From the NCBI RefSeq assembly GCF_001466665.1, contig NZ_KQ758903.1:431684-495683 (forward strand): DNA of 64,000 nt, read 5' to 3'. This DNA is from Dehalogenimonas alkenigignens (GTDB taxonomy: Bacteria; Chloroflexota; Dehalococcoidia; Dehalococcoidales; Dehalococcoidaceae). The notes beneath the pieces are model-generated. The model was given only the letters and a program-made list of their open reading frames with translations, was not told the DNA's origin and searched no databases. Position numbers and translations under genes: made by a program. Of the stretch, positions 15,653 through 23,936 are shown piece after piece. The first letter of the stretch is position 1. Each line of letters starts with the position of its first letter.

Positions 15653-16687
15653 ATGAACAAGCCGCTTTCCCGACGGGATTTTATACGCCTCAGCGCCGTC
15701 GGCGCCGGGGTGATCGCCCTGGGCGGTCTCGGCGTCAGGGAACTGATTCAAGCCGGCGCCGCCCGGGAGGTCAGCGAAACCAGGGCTCTCCTGGGCACCT
15801 TCATCAGCATAAAAATCATCGAAACCGAAGAGGCTCCGGCCAAAGCGGCCATCTCCGATGCTTTCGCCGAAATCGAACGGCTCTCGGCCATCCTGTCGCG
15901 CCATGACCCGGCCAGCGAGCTTTCAATCCTCAACCGCGCCGGATTCATCGAATCGGCCTCTCCGGAACTGCTGGGCGTGGTGCAGAAAGCAGGCACCTTC
16001 GCCGAAATCACCGGCGGAGCCTTCGATGTCTCCGTGCTGCCCCTGCTCGATCTGTACGCCATGAGTTTCGCCGACGGCGGCGGCCCGCCCGTCGAGCGCG
16101 ACATTCAGGCAGCCAGAGAGAAGGTGGGGTACTCTTTGATAGAGATTAACGGCCGCCGCGTATCGCTGGCGGCGCCGGGCATGGGCATCACCCTTGACGG
16201 CATCGCCAAGGGCTTTGTCGTCGACCAGGCTGCCGCCCTGCTGCGCGCCCGCGGCTTGACCCAGGTACTGGTTGAGGCCGGCGGCGATATGGCCCTCCGG
16301 GGCATGAGGGAGGACGGCCAGCCCTGGAAGATCGGCCTGACCCATCCCAGGGCTATGGCCGGCTACTATGAGGTTTTTTCGACCTCCAACGACTGCCTGG
16401 CGACATCCGGGGATTATGAAAACGCCTTCACCCCTGATTATTCCTGGCATCATATTATAGATCCCCGGATCGGGCACTCACCCAGAGAGGTGGCCTCGGC
16501 CACGGTCATCGGGCCTGACACAACCTACGCCGATGCTATGGCCACCGCCGCCATGGTGCTCGGCGTTTCCGACTCGCTGGCGCTGTTTGAAAAACTGCCG
16601 GGAGTTCAGGCGCTGCTGATCGATAAAAACATGAAGAGACATTTTACCAGCGGTTTCTATAACCTGGCCAGGGCAGCCGCGTCCTGA
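15653..16687 (+). CDS. apbE: FAD:protein FMN transferase ApbE with twin-arginine signal
   Basis: 344 residues. It transfers FMN from FAD to a Thr or Ser in RnfG/NqrC/NosR-type domains outside the cytoplasm. The N-terminus LSRRDFIRLSAVGAGVIALGG (residues 5-25) is a Tat signal. Catalytic-domain features: LLGTFISI, the Gly-rich LVEAGGDMALRG, THPRA, TSGDYENAF and the C-terminal DAMATAAMVLG metal/FAD site. The two substrates are visible nearby: the DINAASGAT and DAMTGST motifs of the NosR-like proteins. Third gene of the operon from 12598. Export by Tat is unusual enough to note, since many ApbE proteins are Sec lipoproteins. Confidence 0.93.
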   Translation: MNKPLSRRDFIRLSAVGAGVIALGGLGVRELIQAGAAREVSETRALLGTFISIKIIETEEAPAKAAISDAFAEIERLSAILSRHDPASELSILNRAGFIESASPELLGVVQKAGTFAEITGGAFDVSVLPLLDLYAMSFADGGGPPVERDIQAAREKVGYSLIEINGRRVSLAAPGMGITLDGIAKGFVVDQAAALLRARGLTQVLVEAGGDMALRGMREDGQPWKIGLTHPRAMAGYYEVFSTSNDCLATSGDYENAFTPDYSWHHIIDPRIGHSPREVASATVIGPDTTYADAMATAAMVLGVSDSLALFEKLPGVQALLIDKNMKRHFTSGFYNLARAAAS

Positions 16688-16707
16688 ATTAAAAGGGGGA
16701 AGTGGCC

Positions 16708-17013
16708 ATGGCAGACAGCACTTTAATTAAAAGCCTGTTAGTAACCTCCCCGATAATAGGCGCCGCTGTCATCAGCCTGGTGTTCAGCGTCAGCGTGGCT
16801 TTAAATCCTGAACCGACCGCTACCTTCTCACCGCCGACTCCAACGACTACCCGCCCCCCGGCTACAACCACCCGGCCTCCCACCACCACCCCGCCTCCGG
16901 CGACGACGACCGCGCCGCCGGTGTCCACTCCGCCGCCAGCCAGCACTAACCCGCCGACGACGCCTCCCCCAACGACCACGCCAGGCGTAACAGTGCCGCC
17001 AGTCGATTTTTAA
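16708..17013 (+). CDS. Membrane-anchored Pro/Thr-rich protein of unknown function
   Basis: 101 residues. One N-terminal hydrophobic helix (SLLVTSPIIGAAVISLVFSV) is followed by a ~65-residue low-complexity tail made almost only of Pro and Thr in TTTRPP- and TTTPPP-like units, ending VPPVDF. GGGGGAAG precedes the ATG at 16708. Last gene of the NosR-like/GltD-like/ApbE operon, 20 nt after apbE. Such tails are usually extended and often glycosylated, so it could be a spacer or tether holding a redox protein near the S-layer. No known family recognised. Confidence 0.7.
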   Translation: MADSTLIKSLLVTSPIIGAAVISLVFSVSVALNPEPTATFSPPTPTTTRPPATTTRPPTTTPPPATTTAPPVSTPPPASTNPPTTPPPTTTPGVTVPPVDF

Positions 17014-17051
17014 TCATCTTGTTCTTTAGGTTGATTGATCTCGCCGGTCTG

Positions 17052-18932
17052 CTACTCCAGCTTGCGCGCCGGCACCCGGACGTTCTCCTGGCGCCTGGTG
17101 ATGCCTTCCTGGTCCAGCCTGGTCAGAAAAGGGATGGAGTATTTCCGGGAAAAACCGGTGAGGGCGGCCATGTCCTGGATGGCGATCTGGCCTTTTGACT
17201 TGAGGACGTCGATGACCTTTTGCCGGGTGGCGCGGTACTGGGCGGCCGTCATCAGGATGCCCTCCGGCAGTTCGACCACCCTGCCCTGCTCCAGCATATA
17301 GCGCAGCACCGGAGAGGCCTCCGGCACCGATTGCAGCAGCTCGGTCCGGGTCGGCGGCGCGGCCGGGTCCTTGTCCGCCGCCGCCAGGATGCGCTTTTCC
17401 ATCTCTTCCTGGCTGCCGGACAGCGCCGGCTTGTGGGTCGAAAGAGCCAGCACGTCGCCGGCGCGGATGATCTTCTTCTGGCTGGCGAGTTCGTCAACCA
17501 GGGCGGCGAACAGTTCCGGCGGCAGCGGCAGTTTGGCCGCCGCCTCGGCCTGCGGCAGGCCTTTTTTCAAAGGCTCAGCCTGATGTACCGCGGCCAGGCT
17601 GCTGATCAACCGTTTTTGCTGTTCCTGCCAGAAGGCCCCGCCGATAAGGTATTCGCCTTTCAGCAGGATATCGCCTTTCTTGGTTATTGCCTCGATCGTT
17701 CGGCCTAGAGCCGCCTCATTCAGGGCGGCCGCTCTTAAAAAGCCCCGCCGTAAAGCAAAATGAGTCTTGGAAAGCTCGGTGCGGATGATGGAATCGGCAT
17801 CGAGCCTCCGGCGGGCGGCCAGGCGCGCCAGCCGGTCGGCCGCATTTTTAAGCTGGTAGCGCTCCGCCGCGGGATCAAGGATCCTGCCGCCGCCGATGGT
17901 TTCAGCCGGGGAGCTTTTCCTCAGGATGAAGCGCTCGCCGATGGTGGCCGCGGCTTCGCGGTCGAGCCTGAGTTGCACCAGCGCCGGGGCGCCGGGAATT
18001 ACCTCCCTACCTTCCAGGGCGATGACCCGCGCCGGCAGCTCCGCCGTCTCGAAGAAAAGCGATACTTCGGCGCCGGTCTTAAGGGGCTGCTTCACCGTTG
18101 GCAGCAGCGTCAGGTCGGCATCAAGGTAGCGCGACAGCGGCGTCTCCTGACCCTGCCGGACGATGATATCGCCGCGTTCCAGCTCGTCTTTTTTAACTCC
18201 AGACAGGTTCAAAGCGACGCGGGAGCCCGGGGCCGCCCGCTGGAGATGTTCCTTGTAGCTCTCGATGCCGCGGACGTGGGCGGAAAGCCCCCTGGGCAGG
18301 ATAGTCAGCGCGTCGCCGACCGAAAGATGCCCGCCGTGGAGGGTGCCGGTGATGACCGTGCCGGAGCCTTTGATGTTGAACACCCGGTCGATGGGCAGGC
18401 GCGGCTTGCCGGCGTCTTCCTGTCTGACATAGCGGGCGAGGTTTTCGATCGCCGCTTTGAGGCTGTCGATGCCGGCGCCGGTCCTGGCCGAAACCTCGAT
18501 TATGGGGGCTTGTTCCAGGGAGGTGCCGCCAAGATGGCTGGCAATATCGGCCTTGACCATATCCCGCCAGTCGGCCTCGGCCAGGTCCATCTTGTTCAGG
18601 ACGACCAGGCCTCGATTGATTCCCAGTAAATCGATGATTTGAAGATGCTCTTCCGTTTGAGGCATCCAGCCGTCGTCCGCGGCCACGATGAGCATGACGG
18701 CGTCGATGCCGGTAAGGCCGGGGATGACGTTGCGGACGAAGTGCTGGTGGCCGGGAACATCCACCAGGCCCACCTTCTCGCCGGACGGTAAAGCGAACCA
18801 GGCGAAGCCAAGGTCAATGGTCATGCCGCGCTCTTTTTCCTCCGGCAGCCGGTCAGGGTCGATGGAGGTCAGCGCCTTGACGATGCTCGACTTGCCGTGG
18901 TCGATATGGCCGGCGGTGCCTAAGGTGAGCAA
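17052..18932 (-). CDS. selB: Selenocysteine-specific elongation factor SelB
   Basis: 626 residues. It delivers Sec-tRNA to UGA codons marked by a SECIS hairpin. GTPase motifs: GHIDHGKSSIVKAL at residue ~8, DVPGHQHFVRN and NKMDL, followed by EF-Tu-like domains. The C-terminal ~250 residues form the winged-helix region that binds SECIS RNA (for example DVLKSKGQIAIQDMAALTGF). It is last in a selC-selD-selA-selB order on the minus strand, 39 nt after selA. The presence of the full set predicts selenoproteins in this genome, at least SelD here. Confidence 0.95.
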   Translation of the reverse strand: MLTLGTAGHIDHGKSSIVKALTSIDPDRLPEEKERGMTIDLGFAWFALPSGEKVGLVDVPGHQHFVRNVIPGLTGIDAVMLIVAADDGWMPQTEEHLQIIDLLGINRGLVVLNKMDLAEADWRDMVKADIASHLGGTSLEQAPIIEVSARTGAGIDSLKAAIENLARYVRQEDAGKPRLPIDRVFNIKGSGTVITGTLHGGHLSVGDALTILPRGLSAHVRGIESYKEHLQRAAPGSRVALNLSGVKKDELERGDIIVRQGQETPLSRYLDADLTLLPTVKQPLKTGAEVSLFFETAELPARVIALEGREVIPGAPALVQLRLDREAAATIGERFILRKSSPAETIGGGRILDPAAERYQLKNAADRLARLAARRRLDADSIIRTELSKTHFALRRGFLRAAALNEAALGRTIEAITKKGDILLKGEYLIGGAFWQEQQKRLISSLAAVHQAEPLKKGLPQAEAAAKLPLPPELFAALVDELASQKKIIRAGDVLALSTHKPALSGSQEEMEKRILAAADKDPAAPPTRTELLQSVPEASPVLRYMLEQGRVVELPEGILMTAAQYRATRQKVIDVLKSKGQIAIQDMAALTGFSRKYSIPFLTRLDQEGITRRQENVRVPARKLE

Positions 18933-18971
18933 TCAACCGTCCTCAGTGCGGGCTTTGTTCCCCATAAATCA

Positions 18972-20363
18972 TCAAGAACAGGTTTTAGAATTTCCCGCCG
19001 CCGCCATCGCCATAACCAGTTCATCATCCTGCGCCGGGAAAACCGTCCGCAGGTCGATGACGAATCTGCCTTCGTGGACTCTGCCCAGCACCGGCGGCGA
19101 GCCCAGCCGCAGCCGGCGGCAGAAATCGTCCATCGAGCCTTTGACCTCGACGGCGACAAGGCGCGTCGGCAGGGTCTCGTCCGGCAGCGATCCGCCGCCG
19201 GCCAGGCTCTCGCCGTCGACGACCTCGGCGGAGAAACCGGCCCCGGCCAGTTTTTCGACCAGGTCATCGCCGCGGCGGGCCAGGCTTTCCAGCGTCTCGG
19301 CCATCATGCGGTAGACCGGCAGTTCGGCGGTCTGCCCCTTGAGGTACTGGAGAATGGTCGCCGTAAGGGCTATGGCGGCGTATTTGTCGATCCTGAGGGC
19401 TCTCAGCAGGGGATTCTTGCGCAGGCGGTCGATATACGCCTTTTTGCCCAGGATGATGCCGGACTGGGGTCCGCCCAGCAGCTTATCGCCTGAGACGCAG
19501 ACGATGTCACAGCCGGCGGCCAGAGCCTCAGCGACGGTCGGCTCGTGACTCATCCCGAAGGCCGCGGTATCGGCCAGGGCGCCGCTGCCCAGGTCGTAGA
19601 CCAGCGGCAGGTCGAACTGCCTGGCCAGCTCTTTAAGTTCCGGCAGCGCGGCGTCGTGGGAAAAGCCGCGGATAGCAAAGTTGGAGCGGTGGACGGCAAG
19701 GAGCATGGCTGTTTGATCGGAAACCGCCGCTTCGAAGTCCCGGATGAAGGTCTGGTTGGTGGTGCCCACCTCGCGCAGGACGGCGCCTGAGGCGGCCATA
19801 ACCTCCGGCACCCGGAAGCCGCCCCCGATCTGCACCAGTTCGCCGCGGGAAACGATGACCTCCCGGCCCCTGGCCAGGGTGGACAGGACGAGTAAAACCG
19901 CCGCGGCGTTGTTGTTGACCACCAGGGCGCTCTCGGCGCCGGTGGCCATTTCCAGCAGCTTTTCCATGGATTGGGCGCGCACACCTCGTTCGCCCGTCGC
20001 CAGATCGAGTTCAAGGGCGCAGTAGCCGCCCAGCAGCTTCGAGAGCGCCTCGACGGCTGCCGGGGGCAGCGGGGCGCGGCCGAGATTGGTATGTAGAATG
20101 ATGCCGGTGGCATTGATTACCGGCTCCAGTAAGCCGGGCCATGCGGCAGCCAGGTGATAACTTACCATCTCGACGACAGCCTCAAAAGGCGGCACCGCGC
20201 CGCCGGCGGCGGCGTGCTGCCTGATGCGGTCGACGACATCCCGGACCGTGGCCGCGACCACCGGATGGGAATAGCGCCCGATAGCCGGCGCCAGCGCCGG
20301 GTCGGAAAGAACCTTCTCGACCGAAGGGATTTTCCGCAGTTCGCTCTGATTTTCGTTGGGCAT
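18972..20363 (-). CDS. selA: L-seryl-tRNA(Sec) selenium transferase SelA
   Basis: 463 residues, typical for bacterial SelA. A PLP enzyme that converts seryl-tRNA(Sec) to selenocysteinyl-tRNA(Sec) using selenophosphate. Family features: INATGIILHTNLGRAPLP, LVVNNNAAAVLLVL, VYDLGSGAL and SGDKLLGGPQSGII, whose Lys carries PLP. Starts 9 nt downstream of the selD stop, so it is clearly in an operon with selD. Confidence 0.95.
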   Translation of the reverse strand: MPNENQSELRKIPSVEKVLSDPALAPAIGRYSHPVVAATVRDVVDRIRQHAAAGGAVPPFEAVVEMVSYHLAAAWPGLLEPVINATGIILHTNLGRAPLPPAAVEALSKLLGGYCALELDLATGERGVRAQSMEKLLEMATGAESALVVNNNAAAVLLVLSTLARGREVIVSRGELVQIGGGFRVPEVMAASGAVLREVGTTNQTFIRDFEAAVSDQTAMLLAVHRSNFAIRGFSHDAALPELKELARQFDLPLVYDLGSGALADTAAFGMSHEPTVAEALAAGCDIVCVSGDKLLGGPQSGIILGKKAYIDRLRKNPLLRALRIDKYAAIALTATILQYLKGQTAELPVYRMMAETLESLARRGDDLVEKLAGAGFSAEVVDGESLAGGGSLPDETLPTRLVAVEVKGSMDDFCRRLRLGSPPVLGRVHEGRFVIDLRTVFPAQDDELVMAMAAAGNSKTCS

Positions 20364-20372
20364 TTTCTGCCT

Positions 20373-21413
20373 CTATTCTGCGACGATTATTCGCCCTTTG
20401 GGTTCGGCGACGACCTCGCCGATGATGGCGGCGGCCGGGAAACCTCTGGCTTTGATGTTATTAACCATCTCATCAGCGATGCCCGCAGGCGCGGCGATCA
20501 GCAGTCCGCCCGAGGTCTGCGGGTCGAACAATACGTCCAGCATCCATTCCTCCGCCGGAAATTGAATGTCAAGCAGTCCCTGGCGGTATTCCCGGTTGGA
20601 GTAAGCCCCCCCGGGCACCAGCCCGGCTTTGGCCCAGCCCTCGACGCCGGGCATCAGCGGAATCGCTTTCCAGTTCATTTTATACCCGATTCCGCCCTGG
20701 GTCACCATCTCCGCGGCATGACCCAGGAGCCCAAAACCGGTGATGTCGGTGGCGGCATTGGCGCCCAGTTCATTCACCGCCTCGGCGGCGGCCTTGTTCA
20801 GGGTGGACATCTGAGCGATAACCGCGGTCGTCGCCGCCTCGTCGAGTCGCCCGCCCTTGAGGGCGGTGAGCAGGATGCCGGTACCCAGCGGCTTGGTGAG
20901 AATCAGTTTATCCCCCGGCTTGGCTCCGCCCTTGGTCAGCACCCTTTTGGGATCGATAACGCCGGTGACGGAAAGGCCGAATTTGATCTCGTCGTCCTTG
21001 ACCGAATGGCCGCCGACCAGGGCGCATCCGGCCTCATCGAGCTTTGACACCGCGCCTTCGAGGATCAAGCGCAGTGTCTCGATCTCTATCTTGCCGGTGG
21101 GAAAGCCGACGAAACTCATGGCCGTCACCGGCCTGCCGCCCATGGCGTAGACGTCGGACAGCGAGTTGGCGGCCGCCACCTGCCCGAAGGCAAAGGGGTC
21201 ATCCACCACCGGAGTGATGACGTCTATCGTCTGGACGATGGCGATATCAGGCGTGAGCCGATAGACCCCGGCATCGTCTGGAGATTCCAGGCCCACCAGC
21301 ACCTCAGGGTAGGACTTGAGCGGCAAGCCGCACAGCGCTTTAGCTAGGTCACCCGGACCTATCTTGGCCGCTCAGCCGGAGTACGCGGAGTATTCGGTCA
21401 GGCGTTTAGCCAT
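20373..21413 (-). CDS. selD: Selenide, water dikinase SelD containing selenocysteine (UGA at codon 14)
   Basis: 346 residues when the in-frame TGA at 21374-21372 is read as Sec. It makes selenophosphate from selenide and ATP. From the ATG at 21413 the N-terminus reads MAKRLTEYSAYSG-Sec-AAKIGPG, and the Sec sits where SelD has its catalytic Cys/Sec before the essential Lys. A SECIS-like hairpin lies 10 nt after the TGA. A caller that treats TGA as stop would begin near 21326 and lose the active site. Later SelD features include DVYAMGGRPVTAMSF, LVGGHSVKDDEIKFG and DITGFGLLGHAAEM. GGGGGTG precedes the ATG. Confidence 0.95.
21345..21361 (-). promoter_or_regulatory. Bacterial SECIS hairpin of selD
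   Basis: On the transcript, 10 nt after the UGA, TAGGTC-CGGGT-GACCTA forms a perfect 6-bp stem with a 5-nt loop containing GGU. Position and loop agree with bacterial SECIS elements recognised by SelB. Confidence 0.8.
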
Positions 21414-21657
21414 GCGTCCCACCCCCTTTCGGCCGGCAACCCGCGGTTTGCCGTGAAACTCGAAGCGCGAAATCCTTTTTACTCAGAGACTCGTTGGCTT
21501 CGATGTAGTTCGCTCCAACCGAACCAGCCGACCTGACCACCTGCCGTACCAATTCTGTGACCGCGGGGTCTTGAGGCAATTTGCGAGAAGTTTCGATCAC
21601 AGCGGCGGCAAAAGCTTCAGTCCTTTGCTCGAGATCATATTTCTTCTCCATTTTCAA
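21406..21657 (-). pseudogene. Four-helix-bundle (23S rRNA intervening-sequence type) protein, C-terminally truncated
   Basis: 83 codons. The first ~68 residues match the small four-helix-bundle/IVS protein family (AAVIETSRKLPQDPAVTEL, then VRSAGSVGANYIEANES and SKKDFALRVSR). The usual C-terminal helices (family ~115-125 residues) are absent, replaced by a short unrelated tail that runs into the selD start with an 8-nt overlap. It is preceded by copy A of a dispersed repeat. Probably a decayed mobile-type gene lodged between tRNA-Sec and selD; translation may still couple to selD. Confidence 0.7.
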
Positions 21658-21662
21658 TCAGG

Positions 21663-21710
21663 TCATTCGTATTTGTTTCGTATTTCGATATTCGAATTTC
21701 GGATTTTTAC
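21663..21710. repeat. Dispersed repeat, copy A
   Basis: Contains TTTCGATATTCGAATTTCGG within a longer TTTCG/ATTCG-rich stretch. The same core recurs at 24790-24830, 34465-34500 and 45002-45040, always outside or at the ends of genes. This copy lies between tRNA-Sec and the truncated four-helix-bundle gene. Confidence 0.7.
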
Positions 21711-21713
21711 TTG

Positions 21714-21808
21714 TGGCGGAGGGGAAGGGAATCGAACCCCCCGCGGCGGTTTGCGCCGCCGCCTACGGTTTTGAAGACCGCGAGGCCCACCAGAGCCTTT
21801 CCGCCTCC
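21714..21808 (-). tRNA. selC: tRNA-Sec (anticodon UCA)
   Basis: 95-nt tRNA ending in encoded GCCA. The anticodon loop CTTCAAA (anticodon TCA) sits on a CGGT/ACCG stem. A long variable arm has a GCGGCGG/CCGCCGC stem, the T loop is TTCGATT, and there is a short D stem AGGC/GCCT. These are the features of bacterial tRNA-Sec, and the gene lies upstream of selD, selA and selB. The acceptor stem starts GGAGG opposite CCTCC; the sixth position seems mismatched (C against C) or bulged. Confidence 0.93.
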
Positions 21809-21820
21809 GACTAAAGCGGC

Positions 21821-21826
21821 ATTATA
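21821..21826 (-). promoter_or_regulatory. Extended -10 element of the selC promoter
   Basis: Reading leftward, TGCTATAAT is an extended -10 with consensus TATAAT at 21826-21821. Transcription would begin about 6 nt before the tRNA 5' end at 21808. The -35 is weak, as is common with extended -10 promoters. Confidence 0.6.
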
Positions 21827-21875
21827 GCATAACGCCGTCAACCGGCAGCAATCGGAAGGCCGGCGCCGGCGTAAA

Positions 21876-21909
21876 AAAAGGGCGTCCTTCGCCTGAAGGA
21901 CGCCCTTTT
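21876..21909 (-). terminator. Rho-independent terminator after livK
   Basis: AAAAGGGCGTCCTTC (21876-21890) pairs perfectly with GAAGGACGCCCTTTT (21895-21909) around a 4-nt loop. The A-run at 21873-21879 gives the U-tract on the minus strand. It ends the Liv transcript. Confidence 0.85.
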
Positions 21910-21926
21910 GATTCGCGAGCGGTGAC

Positions 21927-23111
21927 TTACTGGTTGATCAGCTTGATCTGCTCGTACTTATAGGTGGCGCCGCTCTGGACGACCTTCCACTGTTCAAAGG
22001 TCGCGGTGGTGCGGTCGCCGTACTGGTCGAAGGTGATGGTGCCGGAGACGCCGGCGTAGTTCTTGCCCAGCCGCAGGATCTCGGCGGAGATCTTGGCGGC
22101 ATCGGTCGTGCCGACGTTCTGCATGGCGGCGATGGCCAGTTTGGTGGCGTCATACACGGTGTCGTTGTAGGTGCCGGGGTCGCGGTTGTATTCCGCCTTG
22201 TACTGGGCGGCGTAGGTGGCGGCCAGGGCCAGGCCGGCCGGAGCTACCGGGTTGGTGCCGGTGACCACCTTGGCCATGAAGGCCGCGGCCTGGGCGTCGG
22301 CGATGGTTTTATCGACCTTGACGCCTTCGGAGGTGATCCACTTGGCGGAATCCAGGCCGACCTGAGCGGCCTGCTTGAAGATGATGACGGCGTCATCCTC
22401 GTAGCCGGCGTGGATGACCACGTCCGGGTTCTTGGATTTCACCGCCTGGAGGTCGGAGAGGTAATCCAGTTTGGTCGGGTCATATTTGACGGTGCTGACG
22501 ACCGTCGCTTTGCCCGCCAGCAGGCCGGTAACTGTATCGGCGATGCCGACGCCGTACTGGGTGTTCTGGACGACGATGGCCACGTTCTTGTAGCCGGCGT
22601 CAATCACCAGCTGGGCCATGGCTTTGCCCTGGAGGGTGTCGGAAGGGGCGGTGCGGATGAAGTACTGGCGCCAGGCCTGATTGGTGATGGCCGGTGAGGT
22701 GGCCGAGGGCGAGATCAGGAGGACCTTGTTCTGGGCAGCCCATTCGCCGGAGGCCAGCACCGCGCCGGAGATCATGGGGCCGATGATGACCTTGCAGCCG
22801 TTGACCGTGCCCAATTTCTTGACCGCTTCGAATCCGGCGGTGGGATCGGTCTTGCCGTCTTCAACGATGAGATTGATCCTGGCGCCGTCGATGCCTCCGG
22901 CGGCGTTAGCCTGTTTGACCGCCAGGCGGATGCCGTCGGCCAGTGAGGAGCCGATGCCGGACAGCGCGCCGGTCAGGTCCATGACCGCCCCCAGATTGAC
23001 ATCCGGTTTGGAGGTGGTGCCGGTGGGATTGGTGGTGCTGTCATCGCCGCAGGCGGCGAAGGTGAATACCATCACCAGCGACAGGACCAGGACGAGTAAC
23101 CTTTTGAGCAT
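21927..23111 (-). CDS. livK: Branched-chain amino acid ABC transporter, substrate-binding lipoprotein
   Basis: 394 residues. Lipoprotein signal MLKRLLVLVLSLVMVFTFAAC with the lipidated Cys at 21, then a Ser/Thr-rich linker and a periplasmic-binding-protein type I domain (LGAVMDLTGALSGIGSSLADG, VIIGPMISGAVLASGEWAAQ). It binds a branched-chain amino acid or related ligand and delivers it to LivH/LivM. The exact ligand cannot be read from sequence. It has its own promoter and terminator, although the other four liv genes lie immediately upstream on the same strand. Confidence 0.9.
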   Translation of the reverse strand: MLKRLLVLVLSLVMVFTFAACGDDSTTNPTGTTSKPDVNLGAVMDLTGALSGIGSSLADGIRLAVKQANAAGGIDGARINLIVEDGKTDPTAGFEAVKKLGTVNGCKVIIGPMISGAVLASGEWAAQNKVLLISPSATSPAITNQAWRQYFIRTAPSDTLQGKAMAQLVIDAGYKNVAIVVQNTQYGVGIADTVTGLLAGKATVVSTVKYDPTKLDYLSDLQAVKSKNPDVVIHAGYEDDAVIIFKQAAQVGLDSAKWITSEGVKVDKTIADAQAAAFMAKVVTGTNPVAPAGLALAATYAAQYKAEYNRDPGTYNDTVYDATKLAIAAMQNVGTTDAAKISAEILRLGKNYAGVSGTITFDQYGDRTTATFEQWKVVQSGATYKYEQIKLINQ

Positions 23112-23147
23112 GAAATCCCCCTTTCAAAATTAGAATAGTGACGTTTG

Positions 23148-23177
23148 ATGATACACGCTGGCATCGCGTAGTGTCAA
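23148..23177 (-). promoter_or_regulatory. Promoter of livK
   Basis: Reading leftward: TTGACA (23177-23172), 18-nt spacer, TATCAT (23153-23148). It allows the binding protein to be made in excess over the permease, as is usual. Confidence 0.65.
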
Positions 23178-23219
23178 GAATGCTAATTAATGTCTAACGG
23201 ATTCAACCCCGGCCACCGT

Positions 23220-23936
23220 TCAGCCGCTCAAGCCCAGGTAGCGCTTGCGCGCCTCCTCGTTCTCCAGGATGGTCGCCGCTTCGCCTTCCAGAGCCAGGCG
23301 CCCGCCGACCAGAACGTAGGCGCGCCGGGCGAAGCCCAGGATGCGGCGGGTGTCCTGCTCGATGGTGATCAGCGCCGTACCCTGTTCGTTGATCAAGCGC
23401 AGCTTCTCCAGAATGCCCTCCGCCGCTTTATGGGACAGCGAGGCCAGCGGTTCGTCCAGCAGCAGCACCCGCGGATTGGCCATCATCGCCCGGGCGATAG
23501 CCAGCATCTGCCGCTCGCCGCCGGAAAGCGAACCGGCGTAGAATTTCTTGCGCCGCTCCAGTTCCGGGAAAAGCTGGTACATCCGGGCGATGTCTGACTT
23601 GATGCCGCCGTCGCGGCGGACGAAGGCGCCCATCTCCAGGTTCTCCTGCACGGTCAGGTTGCGGAAGACGTTGTCGGTCTGCGGCACGTAGCCCAGGCCC
23701 ATGGTGATGGTGCGGTCGGACGACAGGCCGGTAATATCCAGGCTGTCGAAAACGATGCGACCTTCGAACAGGCGGGCAAAGCCGAGCAGGCTTTTCAGCA
23801 GCGTCGATTTGCCCGAGCCGTTGGGTCCGATGATGGCGACGTTGCCGCCGTTCTCGAGACGAAGCGATACCCCGTTGACGATATGGACATCGCCGTAGCC
23901 GGCGACGATCCCGGACGCGGTCAGGATGTCGTTCAT
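23220..23936 (-). CDS. livF: Branched-chain amino acid ABC transporter ATP-binding protein LivF
   Basis: 238 residues, the short ATPase of the Liv system. Walker A GPNGSGKST, Q-loop region GYVPQTDNVF, signature LSGGERQMLAIARAM and Walker B RVLLLDEP are all intact. It couples ATP hydrolysis to import through LivH/LivM. Starts 4 nt inside the livG stop, so it is translationally coupled to it. Confidence 0.92.
   Translation of the reverse strand: MNDILTASGIVAGYGDVHIVNGVSLRLENGGNVAIIGPNGSGKSTLLKSLLGFARLFEGRIVFDSLDITGLSSDRTITMGLGYVPQTDNVFRNLTVQENLEMGAFVRRDGGIKSDIARMYQLFPELERRKKFYAGSLSGGERQMLAIARAMMANPRVLLLDEPLASLSHKAAEGILEKLRLINEQGTALITIEQDTRRILGFARRAYVLVGGRLALEGEAATILENEEARKRYLGLSG

Noticed and set aside
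16800-17013. CRISPR-like periodic repeat in the ACC/CCG-rich stretch
   Set aside because: No conserved repeat unit or spacers; the periodicity is the Pro/Thr coding pattern.
20373-21326. SelD starting at 21326
   Set aside because: This start would remove the catalytic N-terminus; the frame continues through a UGA with a SECIS hairpin to the ATG at 21413.
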